Below are positions 53,606 through 61,837 of a stretch of 64,000 nucleotides of DNA, piece after piece. How positions within the stretch are numbered: position 1 is the stretch's first letter; every line of letters begins with the position of its first letter. The stretch spans positions 1 through 64,000 of the forward strand of contig JAGUZQ010000106.1 of assembly GCA_020060765.1 (NCBI GenBank), in the 5' to 3' direction. The position numbers and the translations under genes were made by a program. The notes under the pieces are model-generated. The model had not been told where the DNA came from. It searched no databases and saw only the letters and a program-made list of their open reading frames with translations. The stretch comes from Planctomycetota bacterium (GTDB lineage: Bacteria > Planctomycetota > SZUA-567).

Positions 53606-54486
53606 TAGAACAGACTCCCCGAAAGACCGAGAGCGGAGAAGTCGGAATCCTTGAAGAACTTGGCAATGTACAGCCCTTCCGCTTTCGTCTCTACCATGTT
53701 GGTGCCGGTAACGACCTCGGCTTCACGGATCCATGCGTATTCCCAGCCCAGGACATCGCGGGTGAAAACGAAGTCACCCCCATCTATCGCAGGGTGCTTT
53801 GGCAAATCAGCCATCGCCTCATTTCTACGGATTGCGAAATCGAATTGGAGCGCCCACAAGTCTTCCATCTTCTTCGGAATAGAGATGCTTTCCAGCCGCA
53901 CCTCGCCAGCCGCGAACCCATAGAACACATCCGAATTCACCTTGCCTCTTTCGCCTATGCAACCTACAACATATTCGGTGTTTATGGCGTTCTTATCCTT
54001 GTATAGCGTTACCGACAATGTCGTAGTCGGCACACCCCAGGGAGCACCCTCGACCGTGCCGTCTCCTTTCAGGCCGACGCAGTTGCCAACAGGCACACTT
54101 TCTTTCCCGCCTGTTGACGCCATAGGGGTTTGTTTAATCGCATACTTCACCGTCTCCTGCTGCATCTGGCCGTTGATAGTCCAGATTTCTGTGCCGTCCT
54201 GGGGATTGAGTTCTTCCGTGTCGCCGTCGAGGGTTTCAAAATCCGCCGTCACGTTCCAGACGTAATCACCCAGCGCGGTAATCTCCTCCAGTTCCGACCG
54301 AATCCGGCTGCAACGCATAGTGCTGCCAGACATAAGGTCGCCTTCCTGGAATCCTAGTGCCGCCTCCGCGTCCTCCGGTTCGGTGGCACTATCCGAGACG
54401 ACGCGATATTGAATCGATTTCGTTTGCTTGCCGCCTATCGCGGACGACGACGACAGCGTTTTCGTTGACTGGATTTCCGTTGCCAT
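53605..54486 (-). CDS. Prophage tail protein downstream of tape measure, unknown
   Basis: 293 residues, just after the tape-measure gene, the usual place of the distal tail protein. Beta-rich (TTTLSVTLYKDKNAINTEYV, GEVRLESISIPKKMEDLWAL), with a helix-poor C-terminus. It could be a tail-tube or distal-tail paralogue; no motif decides. Confidence 0.6.
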   Translation of the reverse strand: MATEIQSTKTLSSSSAIGGKQTKSIQYRVVSDSATEPEDAEAALGFQEGDLMSGSTMRCSRIRSELEEITALGDYVWNVTADFETLDGDTEELNPQDGTEIWTINGQMQQETVKYAIKQTPMASTGGKESVPVGNCVGLKGDGTVEGAPWGVPTTTLSVTLYKDKNAINTEYVVGCIGERGKVNSDVFYGFAAGEVRLESISIPKKMEDLWALQFDFAIRRNEAMADLPKHPAIDGGDFVFTRDVLGWEYAWIREAEVVTGTNMVETKAEGLYIAKFFKDSDFSALGLSGSLF

Positions 54487-54498
54487 GATTTGCCCTTT

Positions 54499-56643
54499 CT
54501 AGGTTGCCACAGCAACCTGCCGTTCGCTCGTATTTCTAACGAGCTCAGCCAGGTGCTTGTTTGCCTTTTTGTTTTCCGCAAGCTGGTCTTTCAGGGTTTT
54601 ATTCTCGCTTCCAATCGCGAGAGACGAGGCCGAGAAACTACCCCTGATCGTGGTGTTGTCTGTACCTTTTGTCCCTCCTCCAAGATTTGGCATCCCGGTA
54701 TCGATATTCGGCATTCCGTTTTCATCCAGCCCCGCGAGATTCAGGTTCGACCCTTCCAATTGCGCGGCGAGTTGTTTGTACATCTCCGGTGTCAGCTTGT
54801 CTTTCAGAGAGGAAATGAACTCGGGGATTTTTTCCGATATTCCAGGCTTGCCAGTATCTTTTGCAAAAACAGATGCCATTTCCTGTTCAAGGCTGTTCCG
54901 GTAGTTTTCACCCTCTGTTTTCCTTCTGGCTTTTCGTTCTGTATACGCTGCCTCCCTGTCTGCCGCTTTCTTTGCACGTTCCTCCTCAGTCCCTCCCAAC
55001 GCACCACTGCCGAAAAGCTCCTCTGCTTTCTTTCGGACATCGTTCTTGGCGCGCAGGTAACCGGCATCGTCCTTACTCCACCAGTTCTTCGCATCCCGCA
55101 CTGTTATATAAATGCTCTTCACGGAGTCACGGATAGTGGCAAGCGCGTCCCAAAACGCATTCTTAACCGCATCCGCCGCTCCTTCCCCGGAAGTAATAAC
55201 CGCATCCCAGAATGAGTCAATTCCCTGCATTACCCAATCCCACCCGCTCAGGATCGCCAAAAACGTGGTTTGCATATATGCGCCGATGCTGGCGCCTCCG
55301 ATGCGGATACTCTTCAGTAGTTCCCCCCACCCTCTGTCTATCATCTCAAACGAACTGAGAACCATCACGGCAGCTACGGCAATAGCAACGAGAGGTGCAG
55401 CCGTAACAGCCGCCAAAGCAATCGCAAACGCCTTAACCGCCAAACCTAGTGCAAATATGCCAGCACCTACGGCAGTGACGGTAATGGCCATTTTCGCATA
55501 TGATATGACAAGCCCCTTATTCTGCTCAATCCAGAGCGCCCCCACCCTGACCATTTCCAGAATCTTTGACGCCCACTTCGACGCCAGCGGTTCCAGTGCT
55601 GCGCCGACACTCCGCAGCAACGCAAGGAATCCCTGCTTCAACTGCGCAATCTGAAAAGCCAGAGTATCGGTCTGCTTGGCGAACGCCTCCTGGGTAAGCC
55701 CGGCGCGATTCCCCATCAACGCCAGGTCCTGCTCCAGCCCCACCAGGTCGCCCATCAAGGGGTTGACGCCGCGCAGCGCTTCCACGTTCGGGAATATCTT
55801 GGCCAGGTCTTCCGCCGTCGCCCCGCCTTCCTTGAGCCTTTTCAGCACCCCGCTCAGGCCGAGGGTTTTCAGCGTAGTGGTATTCATCTCCACGCCGAAC
55901 TTCTTGGCCGCCTCGCTGGCTTCATCCGTCGGCTTCATGAAGTTCATCAAGATGCCGCTCACGCTGGCCACGGCCTGCGCAGTTTTGACGCCGTTCCTAG
56001 TCATGGTCGATATGGTCGCACCAAGTTCTTCCAGCGACAGTCCGGCCGAAGAAGCCGTGCTCGCCACCATGCCGATGGTCGGCGCCAGCGTGGAGAAATC
56101 GGTCTTGCCCTTCTTGACCACCGCGAACAGCCAGTCGCTGACCGACGCCGCCTGATCCGCCCCCAGGCGATAGCTGTTAAGGACGGTGGTGAGGGCGTCC
56201 GCCGCGGTGCCGGTATCTGACGCGCCCGCCGCCGCCGCTTTCATCGCCTCTTCGAGAACGCCCAACGCGCCCGCCGCGGGAACGCCAGCCGACAGGATGT
56301 CATACAGGCCGTTAGCGATAGTTCCGGTGTCCTCGCCAAAGCGCACCGCGAAGTCACTGACAGACTTTTTGAACACAGGCATGAACTGCATGTCGGCATC
56401 CGACAGCATCGTGGAAACCTTGGCCATCTGCTGCCCGAACTTCGCCTGTTCGTTCACTGCCAACGCGAGAGGCGCGATAGCGGCAAGACCCACCCCCATC
56501 ATGCGTCGGCCGATGCGTTCGGCGTTTTCGGCAAACCGGTTAAGCTTCTGGCTCGCTGCCGCCAGCCCCGCCACCAGTTTCGAGTCCTTCGTACCAAGCT
56601 CGACAAATGCCCCGCCCGCCTTGATTTCGCTATCGCCTGCCAT
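54499..56643 (-). CDS. Tail tape measure protein (TP901-type)
   Basis: 714 residues. The first 300 residues follow the phage tail minor/tape measure family: GVPAAGALGVLEEAMKAAAA, TDFSTLAPTIGMVASTASSA, ELGATISTMTRNGVKTAQAV. Hydrophobic membrane-like stretches (about 370-430) and a helical C-terminal half complete it. It sets tail length. At about 0.15 nm per residue, a general rule, the tail would be about 100 nm (inference). The ATG lies 14 bp inside the preceding chaperone frame. Confidence 0.9.
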   Translation of the reverse strand: MAGDSEIKAGGAFVELGTKDSKLVAGLAAASQKLNRFAENAERIGRRMMGVGLAAIAPLALAVNEQAKFGQQMAKVSTMLSDADMQFMPVFKKSVSDFAVRFGEDTGTIANGLYDILSAGVPAAGALGVLEEAMKAAAAGASDTGTAADALTTVLNSYRLGADQAASVSDWLFAVVKKGKTDFSTLAPTIGMVASTASSAGLSLEELGATISTMTRNGVKTAQAVASVSGILMNFMKPTDEASEAAKKFGVEMNTTTLKTLGLSGVLKRLKEGGATAEDLAKIFPNVEALRGVNPLMGDLVGLEQDLALMGNRAGLTQEAFAKQTDTLAFQIAQLKQGFLALLRSVGAALEPLASKWASKILEMVRVGALWIEQNKGLVISYAKMAITVTAVGAGIFALGLAVKAFAIALAAVTAAPLVAIAVAAVMVLSSFEMIDRGWGELLKSIRIGGASIGAYMQTTFLAILSGWDWVMQGIDSFWDAVITSGEGAADAVKNAFWDALATIRDSVKSIYITVRDAKNWWSKDDAGYLRAKNDVRKKAEELFGSGALGGTEEERAKKAADREAAYTERKARRKTEGENYRNSLEQEMASVFAKDTGKPGISEKIPEFISSLKDKLTPEMYKQLAAQLEGSNLNLAGLDENGMPNIDTGMPNLGGGTKGTDNTTIRGSFSASSLAIGSENKTLKDQLAENKKANKHLAELVRNTSERQVAVAT

Positions 56644-57468
56644 TTTCCTGTTCCTTCAAATAAGCCTGCCAGCGCCGTTCGATGTCTTCCTCGGACTCGT
56701 ACTTCGGCAAACGCTGCTTCTGTTCCTCGCCCCACGCGAGAAGCTGACCCATATTCACCGTTTTGTTGCGCCCCCGGATTGGATGGAAATCGTCCAGCGT
56801 TTTACGCGCCGAACCGAACCGGGGGATATGCGCACACAACCAGGCGATACGATCCCACTCCTCCATCCGCGCCGCGTCCGCCCGCCAGGTGAGTTCCCGC
56901 AGGCTGTACCGCCACGGATCAACCCCAGCTATGGCCGCACGTTCGTGAACATCCTTCCAAGTGAGAGTCCGAAAGGGTCATTGCCACCGTCACCCTTCCC
57001 GTCCTTCTCCTCCAGTTGCGGGAAGAACTCGAACAACACATTGAGCGCCACCATCATTGCTGAGTTCACCTGGTCTTTGCCGATCGAGGCGCGGAAGTCG
57101 GAGTAATCGACCACGTTGCCTTCCAGTCCTTCCGGCGCCTCATCCGGATCGGCGTAATGCGCGACCGGAGACTTTGCCGAGTCTCCCCCCTGGCGGCAGC
57201 CCTCATAGAGCAAAAAGGTCAGCGAACCGACCCGGCCGAAGAGCGCCCTGGAAAGTTCCAGAACCAGTCTTTGACCGGAGCCAGTCTGCTTGCCGCCCTT
57301 TTTGTCCTTCTGCCCCAGCAGGGCGTTGAAGATTGCCTCAAACACGCCGACGCCGATATGCCGCTCGAACTCGTCCATTACGCGGCAATCGATACGCGGC
57401 GACCATACCCGCCCCTTGGCGTCCACAAAAAACAGCGCGGGCTTATCCGCTTTCACTTCCTCTTTCAC
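56629..57468 (-). CDS. Tail assembly chaperone GT, -1 frameshift product (56630-57468)
   Basis: The frame of 57468-56929 is read to the codon pair CCT TTC (56976-56971), then shifts -1 into a second frame ending at 56630. The fused protein would have about 279 residues: 166 in the first frame and 113 in the second. The second frame is open right from CCC TTT, with a stop (TGA) just upstream at 56980, and codes a typical chaperone C-terminus (RTLTWKDVHERAAIAG, VDPWRYSLRELTWRAD, MEEWDRIAW). No ATG begins this frame at its upstream end; the first (56866) starts within conserved sequence, so frameshifting explains it best. Coordinates start at 56629 only as the frame's last base neighbour. Confidence 0.8.
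56929..57468 (-). CDS. Tail assembly chaperone G
   Basis: 179 residues from ATG 57468, unshifted product ending MFTNVRP. Helical, with FFVDAKGRVWSPRIDCRVM at the start and LNVLFEFFPQLEEKDGKGDG near the end. Position between tail tube and tape measure and the -1 signal near its end identify it as chaperone G. The family has low sequence conservation. Confidence 0.75.
   Translation of the reverse strand: MKEEVKADKPALFFVDAKGRVWSPRIDCRVMDEFERHIGVGVFEAIFNALLGQKDKKGGKQTGSGQRLVLELSRALFGRVGSLTFLLYEGCRQGGDSAKSPVAHYADPDEAPEGLEGNVVDYSDFRASIGKDQVNSAMMVALNVLFEFFPQLEEKDGKGDGGNDPFGLSLGRMFTNVRP
56971..56977 (-). promoter_or_regulatory. -1 ribosomal frameshift slippery heptamer CCCTTTC
   Basis: In the 0 frame the codons are C CCT TTC, an X XXY YYZ heptamer. 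Slippage gives CCC TTT. It falls two codons after the TGA that closes the -1 frame and exactly where the second chaperone frame opens. A GC-rich downstream sequence could supply the stimulatory structure. Confidence 0.8.
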
Positions 57469-57502
57469 GTTATTCCTCCTTCTTCTTCCGTTTCAACAGC
57501 TA

Positions 57503-57907
57503 TCAGCTGGCGGCGCTGACCTTGGCAAGCGCGCCAGTACCCTTCGCGGCGAACGGCATTCCGACCGCGCCGTCAAGCGGCTGGCCGAGTTTTACCGACG
57601 TGATAAACACGGTGCCAGTAAAGCCTGCCCCGCTCGGTGCGGTAATCTCAGCAGCGAGATACGTGCCGTTAAGGTACGAGTCCAGAATGGCGTCCAGCCC
57701 CTCATCGGTCGCCACCCACAACTGATCCCCTGACAGGCTCCAGTTCTTGATGCCCTGAGCGCCTTCCCACCATCCGTCTGAACTCCGGGTGGTCATATCG
57801 ACTTCGCCTGCTCCGGCGTCGAGATCGACGTTCTGCGCCTTCGCGATAGTCTTTGCTCCGAGTTTCAGCGCCATCTTCCAGCCAACCACTCCATTCGGTG
57901 TGCTCAT
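57503..57907 (-). CDS. Major tail tube protein
   Basis: 134 residues, like TP901-1-type major tail proteins: GWKMALKLGAKTIAKAQNVD, DMTTRSSDGWWEGAQGIKNW, GTVFITSVKLGQPL. Position just upstream of the chaperones fits. It polymerises around the tape measure. The tube surface is beta-rich, as expected. Confidence 0.8.
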   Translation of the reverse strand: MSTPNGVVGWKMALKLGAKTIAKAQNVDLDAGAGEVDMTTRSSDGWWEGAQGIKNWSLSGDQLWVATDEGLDAILDSYLNGTYLAAEITAPSGAGFTGTVFITSVKLGQPLDGAVGMPFAAKGTGALAKVSAAS

Positions 57908-57916
57908 TTCGTTCTC

Positions 57917-58216
57917 CTATTTCAAAACAACCACGTTCCTGCCAACCAAACCCACGCAATTTATCCACCCCATGCGGCCGTCCACGAGACGGACGCGATA
58001 CCACGGAAAGCCGTCGCTTTTGCGCGGCCTGACTTCGATCACCTCGAACTCCGGAGACGACGCCTGCCGCATCTTTCCTACCTCCGGGGAAGTCTGGAAG
58101 TCGTCCGTATGCACCGGACACAGCACGACATTGCCGTCTGCGCGATACCTCCCACCCGGCCGAAGCAGGTAAGCCTCATCCTTCACCAGCAGTTTCAGCG
58201 CACTGGCCATATTCAC
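57917..58216 (-). CDS. Small prophage SH3-like protein
   Basis: 99 residues from GTG 58216, with GGAGG 8 nt upstream and ATG 58210 as alternative. The C-terminal half is SH3-like (FEVIEVRPRKSDGFPWYRVR, GRMGWINCVGLVG). Family not certain; it lies where phages often carry a tail-terminator partner or small tube chaperone. Confidence 0.6.
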   Translation of the reverse strand: MNMASALKLLVKDEAYLLRPGGRYRADGNVVLCPVHTDDFQTSPEVGKMRQASSPEFEVIEVRPRKSDGFPWYRVRLVDGRMGWINCVGLVGRNVVVLK

Positions 58217-58218
58217 GG

Positions 58219-58668
58219 TTACGCCTCCTTTTCCAGCACCCGCGCGTGTACCTTGATCTGGTATCCCGGATAGCTCTCCGGGTCACTGGTTGCTACCGGA
58301 GCGTCCGCCGTGCATCCCCAATCCTCATAACCTTCCGCGCCCAGGTATGTTGACAATTCCGCCCGGTCGCAGCATTTCCAGATCGCGAAAGCCAGGTCAT
58401 CCAGCGCCTTCGTGGACATCTCCTTGTCGTCGTAGACCTGCACGTCCACATGCAGCACCGCCCCGCGTTGCGCCCGGCATCCGAAGTCAGACCCGCCGAC
58501 GAAGACCAGCACGATTACCGGGAACTTCGTGTCCTCCGGCACCTGGTAGCCGGTGAATATCGCAGGCTGATCCGCTTCCCCGTCCGCAAACCGGTACTTG
58601 GCCAGCGCGTTCGCAATGGTCGAATCAGCCAACAGCAGTTGCCGGATAACGTTTTTAATCACGGTCAT
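58219..58668 (-). CDS. Tail terminator/completion-like protein (DUF3168 type)
   Basis: 149 residues from ATG 58668, which overlaps the upstream TGA by ATGA; a longer frame to 59061 is rejected. Pattern of DUF3168: KNVIRQLLLADSTIANALA, then FTGYQVPEDTKFPVIVLVF and RGAVLHVDVQVYDDKEM. These proteins complete or terminate the tail at the head side. Confidence 0.65.
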   Translation of the reverse strand: MTVIKNVIRQLLLADSTIANALAKYRFADGEADQPAIFTGYQVPEDTKFPVIVLVFVGGSDFGCRAQRGAVLHVDVQVYDDKEMSTKALDDLAFAIWKCCDRAELSTYLGAEGYEDWGCTADAPVATSDPESYPGYQIKVHARVLEKEA

Positions 58669-59147
58669 TTTCTCCTCAGCAACATGCGGCCGTCCTTGGT
58701 TTCTTCCAGCTTCAACCCCGCAAAGAACTGCGGAAACTTGCTCATCGCGGCCAGCATCGCCGGACGCATGAACGGACGCTTGACCTTTCCAGTCTTCTTG
58801 TTTAGGCCGAACTCGTGCATCCGCCCGTACCAAGCCACGGTAGTGGGGCCGACCACGATTGAGCCGACCTTGGTGCGGGCATGGGTGATACTGTTCCTGA
58901 GCGTCTTGCTCTGCGCATGGGGAGGATCGCCGTCCCTGCTCGCTATCACCCACTGCTTCAAAGCGCTGTTGTAATAGGCATACGGGCTGCCCTTGGCGCT
59001 CTTGCTTTTCCCCCCTTGCTTCATTGACCGTTTTGCTTCTCTCTCTATGGCAAGCGCACATTTATTAAGCGGCTCAATCGACGCCTCCTTGACCGCCCCC
59101 CTGACGGCCTTCGCGTCCAGCCACGTCGAGCACTTCATGGTTATCAT
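58665..59147 (-). CDS. HK97 gp10-like tail/head-joining protein
   Basis: 160 residues from ATG 59147 (AAGGGG upstream). It has CALAIEREAKRSMKQGGKS, SKTLRNSITHARTKVGSIVV and TTVAWYGRMHEFG, the typical gp10 pattern. The C-terminus RPFMRPAMLAAMSKFPQFF fits. It joins the tail to the head during assembly. Confidence 0.8.
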   Translation of the reverse strand: MITMKCSTWLDAKAVRGAVKEASIEPLNKCALAIEREAKRSMKQGGKSKSAKGSPYAYYNSALKQWVIASRDGDPPHAQSKTLRNSITHARTKVGSIVVGPTTVAWYGRMHEFGLNKKTGKVKRPFMRPAMLAAMSKFPQFFAGLKLEETKDGRMLLRRK

Positions 59148-59149
59148 CG

Positions 59150-59482
59150 TTACCCCTTGATCTGCGCCCTGACCGACGATAAGCCCAGATTGAGTTCGTC
59201 CTTGGTCGCGAACTTCGCAACGCATTCCGCCTTACGCTCGCCCGAAGATACCGCCAGCTTTCCGATGCTCTCGTGTACCAGCGAAATCTTGTCGAGAATC
59301 TTCTGGTCTGATTCCCCCGAAGCTCTCCGATCTGCCTTGAGTTCGTCGAATATCTTGTCCATCGCCGATTCGACAGTGCTGATGCGCTTGTTCAGCATGG
59401 CCCAAATCACCCCCACCAACCCCGTGAACGCCACGAACACCATCCCAAACGCCCACATCACCACCGAGCCATCAACTTGCAT
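59150..59482 (-). CDS. Membrane protein with coiled coil, possible spanin or holin partner
   Basis: 110 residues: one N-terminal helix (WAFGMVFVAFTGLVGVIWAM), then a coiled coil (ISTVESAMDKIFDELKADR). GGGGAG precedes the ATG. Size and layout fit an inner-membrane spanin-like or holin-associated protein. It sits between the lipoprotein-like gene and gp10. Confidence 0.55.
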   Translation of the reverse strand: MQVDGSVVMWAFGMVFVAFTGLVGVIWAMLNKRISTVESAMDKIFDELKADRRASGESDQKILDKISLVHESIGKLAVSSGERKAECVAKFATKDELNLGLSSVRAQIKG

Positions 59483-59485
59483 CGC

Positions 59486-59839
59486 CTACTCCCCTTGTTG
59501 TTTGTCTTTCAGCGCTTTGACCAAAGCCCTGAAATCGTCTTTGTGAATCAGGACGTAGCCCCCCACGTCCTTTTCCGTAACGATGTCCGTGCCAACCACC
59601 CCCACCTTGACCGGTTTGTTCGTGGCCACCCACAGCGCGCCGTTCGCCTCCTCCGGGTACGGCGTCACGCTGACCCGGACAATCTCAGTCTGTTTGTGAG
59701 TCGCCCAACACCCCGCCCCACTTGCGCAGCAGGTCATTAGCAGCAGGGGCAGGGCGAACGCTCTCAGCCGCAAGCTGAGGTTTTGCCACCGTGACCGTGA
59801 CCGTTTCCACCGGCTGACTGATCCAGAATTTGAGAACAT
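59486..59839 (-). CDS. Lipoprotein-like small prophage protein
   Basis: 117 residues with a basic N-terminus, a hydrophobic stretch (LRAFALPLLLMTCCASGAGC) that could be a lipoprotein signal with a poor lipobox, and a soluble part. The first 155 bp overlap the upstream gene (59685-59903) in another frame, as in nested spanin pairs. An outer-membrane spanin is plausible but unproven. Confidence 0.5.
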   Translation of the reverse strand: MFSNSGSVSRWKRSRSRWQNLSLRLRAFALPLLLMTCCASGAGCWATHKQTEIVRVSVTPYPEEANGALWVATNKPVKVGVVGTDIVTEKDVGGYVLIHKDDFRALVKALKDKQQGE

Positions 59840-59903
59840 CTCCCAGCACCCCCGTAATGATCTGAATAATCGGACTCAGCGCTGCCAACAGCGCCGAGGA
59901 CAT
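59685..59903 (-). CDS. Small membrane-active prophage protein
   Basis: 72 residues, ATG 59903 overlapping the holin-like TAA by one base (TAATG). It has one hydrophobic segment (LLAALSPIIQIITGVLGDVL) and a Val/Thr/Ala-rich tail. It overlaps the next gene by 155 bp in a different frame. Possible inner-membrane spanin component. Confidence 0.5.
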   Translation of the reverse strand: MSSALLAALSPIIQIITGVLGDVLKFWISQPVETVTVTVAKPQLAAESVRPAPAANDLLRKWGGVLGDSQTD

Positions 59904-60238
59904 TACTCTTCCTCCGTAACTGCCGCCTCTTTCATCGCGGTCGCGATCTTCACCTCTTCGGCCTTGACCTTGACGTTAGTCCGGCTCTGGATGTATCCGG
60001 CGTCGATGCCGAACTTGTAGACCACTGACGAGATGCTCAACACCAGGCCGCCGATAAGGTATGCCTGGTTGCTTTCGCCCACCACGCCGCCGATCTGCGC
60101 CATGACCTGCGGGCCGAACGCCACGATAGCGCCGAGAATCATCCCGACCGTGCCCCACACACTAGCGCTCTTCGTTCGCGCGTACTCGGTGGTTTCGGCT
60201 CCTGCCTTGACCGCTTCCGTTACCTTTTCTTCTGCCAT
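59903..60238 (-). CDS. Holin-like two-helix membrane protein
   Basis: 111 residues from ATG 60238 (AGGAGAAAG upstream); an extension to 60331 is rejected. Two helices (VWGTVGMILGAIVAFGPQVM and AYLIGGLVLSISSVVYKFGI) are flanked by charged ends. It resembles class II holins. Position beside small membrane genes supports lysis. No endolysin is seen in the window. Confidence 0.6.
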   Translation of the reverse strand: MAEEKVTEAVKAGAETTEYARTKSASVWGTVGMILGAIVAFGPQVMAQIGGVVGESNQAYLIGGLVLSISSVVYKFGIDAGYIQSRTNVKVKAEEVKIATAMKEAAVTEEE

Positions 60239-60251
60239 GACTTTCTCCTTC

Positions 60252-60440
60252 TCATTCCTTGATCTCGATCTCATCCATGACCTTGACATCCTCACGGGCG
60301 TCAACGCCGACAATAACCAATTCGTTTCCATGAACCTCGAACGCGCCCCAAATGGTCACGCCTTCGTCGAACGCGGTAAGCGTCCCACCCTGTCCGTCGC
60401 TGGTTCGCGTCGGCCGGTAGCGCGTAAAAGGCGTTTTCAT
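60252..60440 (-). CDS. Short head-closure (head-tail joining) protein
   Basis: 62 residues: TRYRPTRTSDGQGGTLTAFD, VTIWGAFEVHGNELVIVG. This is the beta-rich pattern of phage head-tail joining proteins, only half the usual length. It overlaps the connector gene by four bases (ATGA). Confidence 0.6.
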   Translation of the reverse strand: MKTPFTRYRPTRTSDGQGGTLTAFDEGVTIWGAFEVHGNELVIVGVDAREDVKVMDEIEIKE

Positions 60441-60976
60441 CCGATGCTCGCTTTCATTCTGTACTTGCGCAGCCTCTTGGCGATGTCACTCACGTCCAGC
60501 CCCTGCCAGTCGTAGCCGTGGCCGGCCGCGCTCTGGTGTCCCTTCCCGCCCCGGTTCGTATACCCACGGTAGACCAGGTCGAGAATCGCGTGTCTTATTC
60601 CCACAGGGACGCTGTTTGAGTCGTATCCAGCGTCATAGGTGACCCGCCACCGCTGGATACCTCGCCCCCACAAAGTCCCATCGGTTTCACTGAGAATGCG
60701 TATCTTGGTATGCTTCCAGCCGGTTGTCGCTTCGTTATCGTTCTCGGTGTCGAGGATGCCGGTCACGCTGTTAATCGGCCGCTTCGTCGGCATTAACTCC
60801 AACTCCCCGCCGTCGAGGTCTTCCGTGATTTCGCCCTCGCCGTCGTGGAAATAGATGCCGGTCTCGTCGCTCACGTATTCCTCGGCCGAGTCGATCAACA
60901 CCTGAATGATGTCGTCTTCCTCGGAGTGGGAAATCTGGAGGTACTTCTTGGCCACTGCCAGCGTCACGAGAGACAT
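60437..60976 (-). CDS. Head-tail connector protein (gp6-like)
   Basis: 179 residues, with the gp6/Phage_connect pattern: LAVAKKYLQISHSEEDDIIQ, VLIDSAEEYVSDETGIYF, then WRVTYDAGYDSNSVPVGIRH. These proteins form the ring under the portal. The gene overlaps the preceding 96-residue gene by 13 bp. Confidence 0.8.
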   Translation of the reverse strand: MSLVTLAVAKKYLQISHSEEDDIIQVLIDSAEEYVSDETGIYFHDGEGEITEDLDGGELELMPTKRPINSVTGILDTENDNEATTGWKHTKIRILSETDGTLWGRGIQRWRVTYDAGYDSNSVPVGIRHAILDLVYRGYTNRGGKGHQSAAGHGYDWQGLDVSDIAKRLRKYRMKASIG

Positions 60977-61254
60977 TCGTAGTCCTCCAGGTCCTCAGAC
61001 TCGTCGGCAGTGAAAATTTCGTATTCCATGCCAGTAATCGTTTCAGGCACAGCGGCAAGGATAGTAGCTGGTTCTGCCGCCACCACCTGCTCCACCTTCG
61101 CCGCATCATCGACGATCTCGACCAGTCCGCAGGCGACATAACTCCGCGCCTCGTGCTCCGGCATGATGTCCTGATCGCCCCTGGCTCTCCGGATCGCCTC
61201 CCCCTTGCGAAAGAGATTCCCCGTCTGCAACCACTTCACCAGCATTTCCTTCAT
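60964..61254 (-). CDS. Small prophage head-region protein
   Basis: 96 residues from ATG 61254 (AAGGGGAAG upstream). It contains a small module (FRKGEAIRRARGDQDIMPEHEARS then YVACGLVEIV) that resembles the N-terminus of the neighbouring glycosyltransferase. Acidic C-terminus (ESEDLEDYECLS). No function known. Confidence 0.6.
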   Translation of the reverse strand: MKEMLVKWLQTGNLFRKGEAIRRARGDQDIMPEHEARSYVACGLVEIVDDAAKVEQVVAAEPATILAAVPETITGMEYEIFTADESEDLEDYECLS

Positions 61255-61267
61255 GACTTCCCCTTCC

Positions 61268-61837
61268 TTACTCGAATGCCAACACCCCGCAAAGGTGCCG
61301 TTCCTGACCTTCGGTGAAAGTAATTTCGCCGTAAGGGGCAAACTCCTCGCGCAACTGCTCCTCGTCTTTCCACCCTATCAGGTGTCCGTCATGCTTCTGC
61401 TGCGACGGCGAAGGAAGGCCGCGGGGAACGCTGAAAATAAGCCGGTGCCGAGTCATTTCCACGATCTTCCGCAGCACCACATGGAGGTTTTCCCGGGAAA
61501 AGTGCTCCAGCACCTGGAATGCACACGTACTGCCGAAGGCCTTCGCCCACTGCGCGGTGCCGAGTTTGAGAATATCAGCCCTTACAAAGAGGCGGGAGGG
61601 ATACCGTTTCCGCGCTTCCTCCACCAACCTCTGCGATATATCCATCCCCATGTAGTGAATCTGTTCCGGCAGATACTTGCAGAACTCACCGAAAGCGGGG
61701 CCGATCTCAAGCACAGGGCCACAGACTGACCCAGACGCGATTTCGTATTCCATCGGCCGGTCGCGGTAGTCCTGGTTTTTCTGGTAGTTGGGCACCATGC
61801 TGTCCCACCACTCGCTGCTATTGATGACTCTCGCCAT
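61268..61837 (-). CDS. Class I SAM-dependent methyltransferase
   Basis: 189 residues from ATG 61837 (AAAGGA upstream; TTG 61852 possible). Motif I is GPVLEIGPAFGEFCKYL, then HYMGMDISQRLVEEA (acidic end of strand 2), DILKLG, and FQVLEHFSRENL. Sits in the head gene region between the glycosyltransferase (20-bp overlap) and a small head protein. Likely modifies a sugar or small molecule, with the glycosyltransferase, since class I methyltransferases of this kind often act on surface saccharides. Substrate unknown. Confidence 0.8.
   Translation of the reverse strand: MARVINSSEWWDSMVPNYQKNQDYRDRPMEYEIASGSVCGPVLEIGPAFGEFCKYLPEQIHYMGMDISQRLVEEARKRYPSRLFVRADILKLGTAQWAKAFGSTCAFQVLEHFSRENLHVVLRKIVEMTRHRLIFSVPRGLPSPSQQKHDGHLIGWKDEEQLREEFAPYGEITFTEGQERHLCGVLAFE

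Noticed and set aside
58669-59061. Extension of the tail-terminator frame upstream of 58668
   Set aside because: It overlaps the gp10-like gene in another frame; the ATG at 58668 has the usual ATGA coupling.
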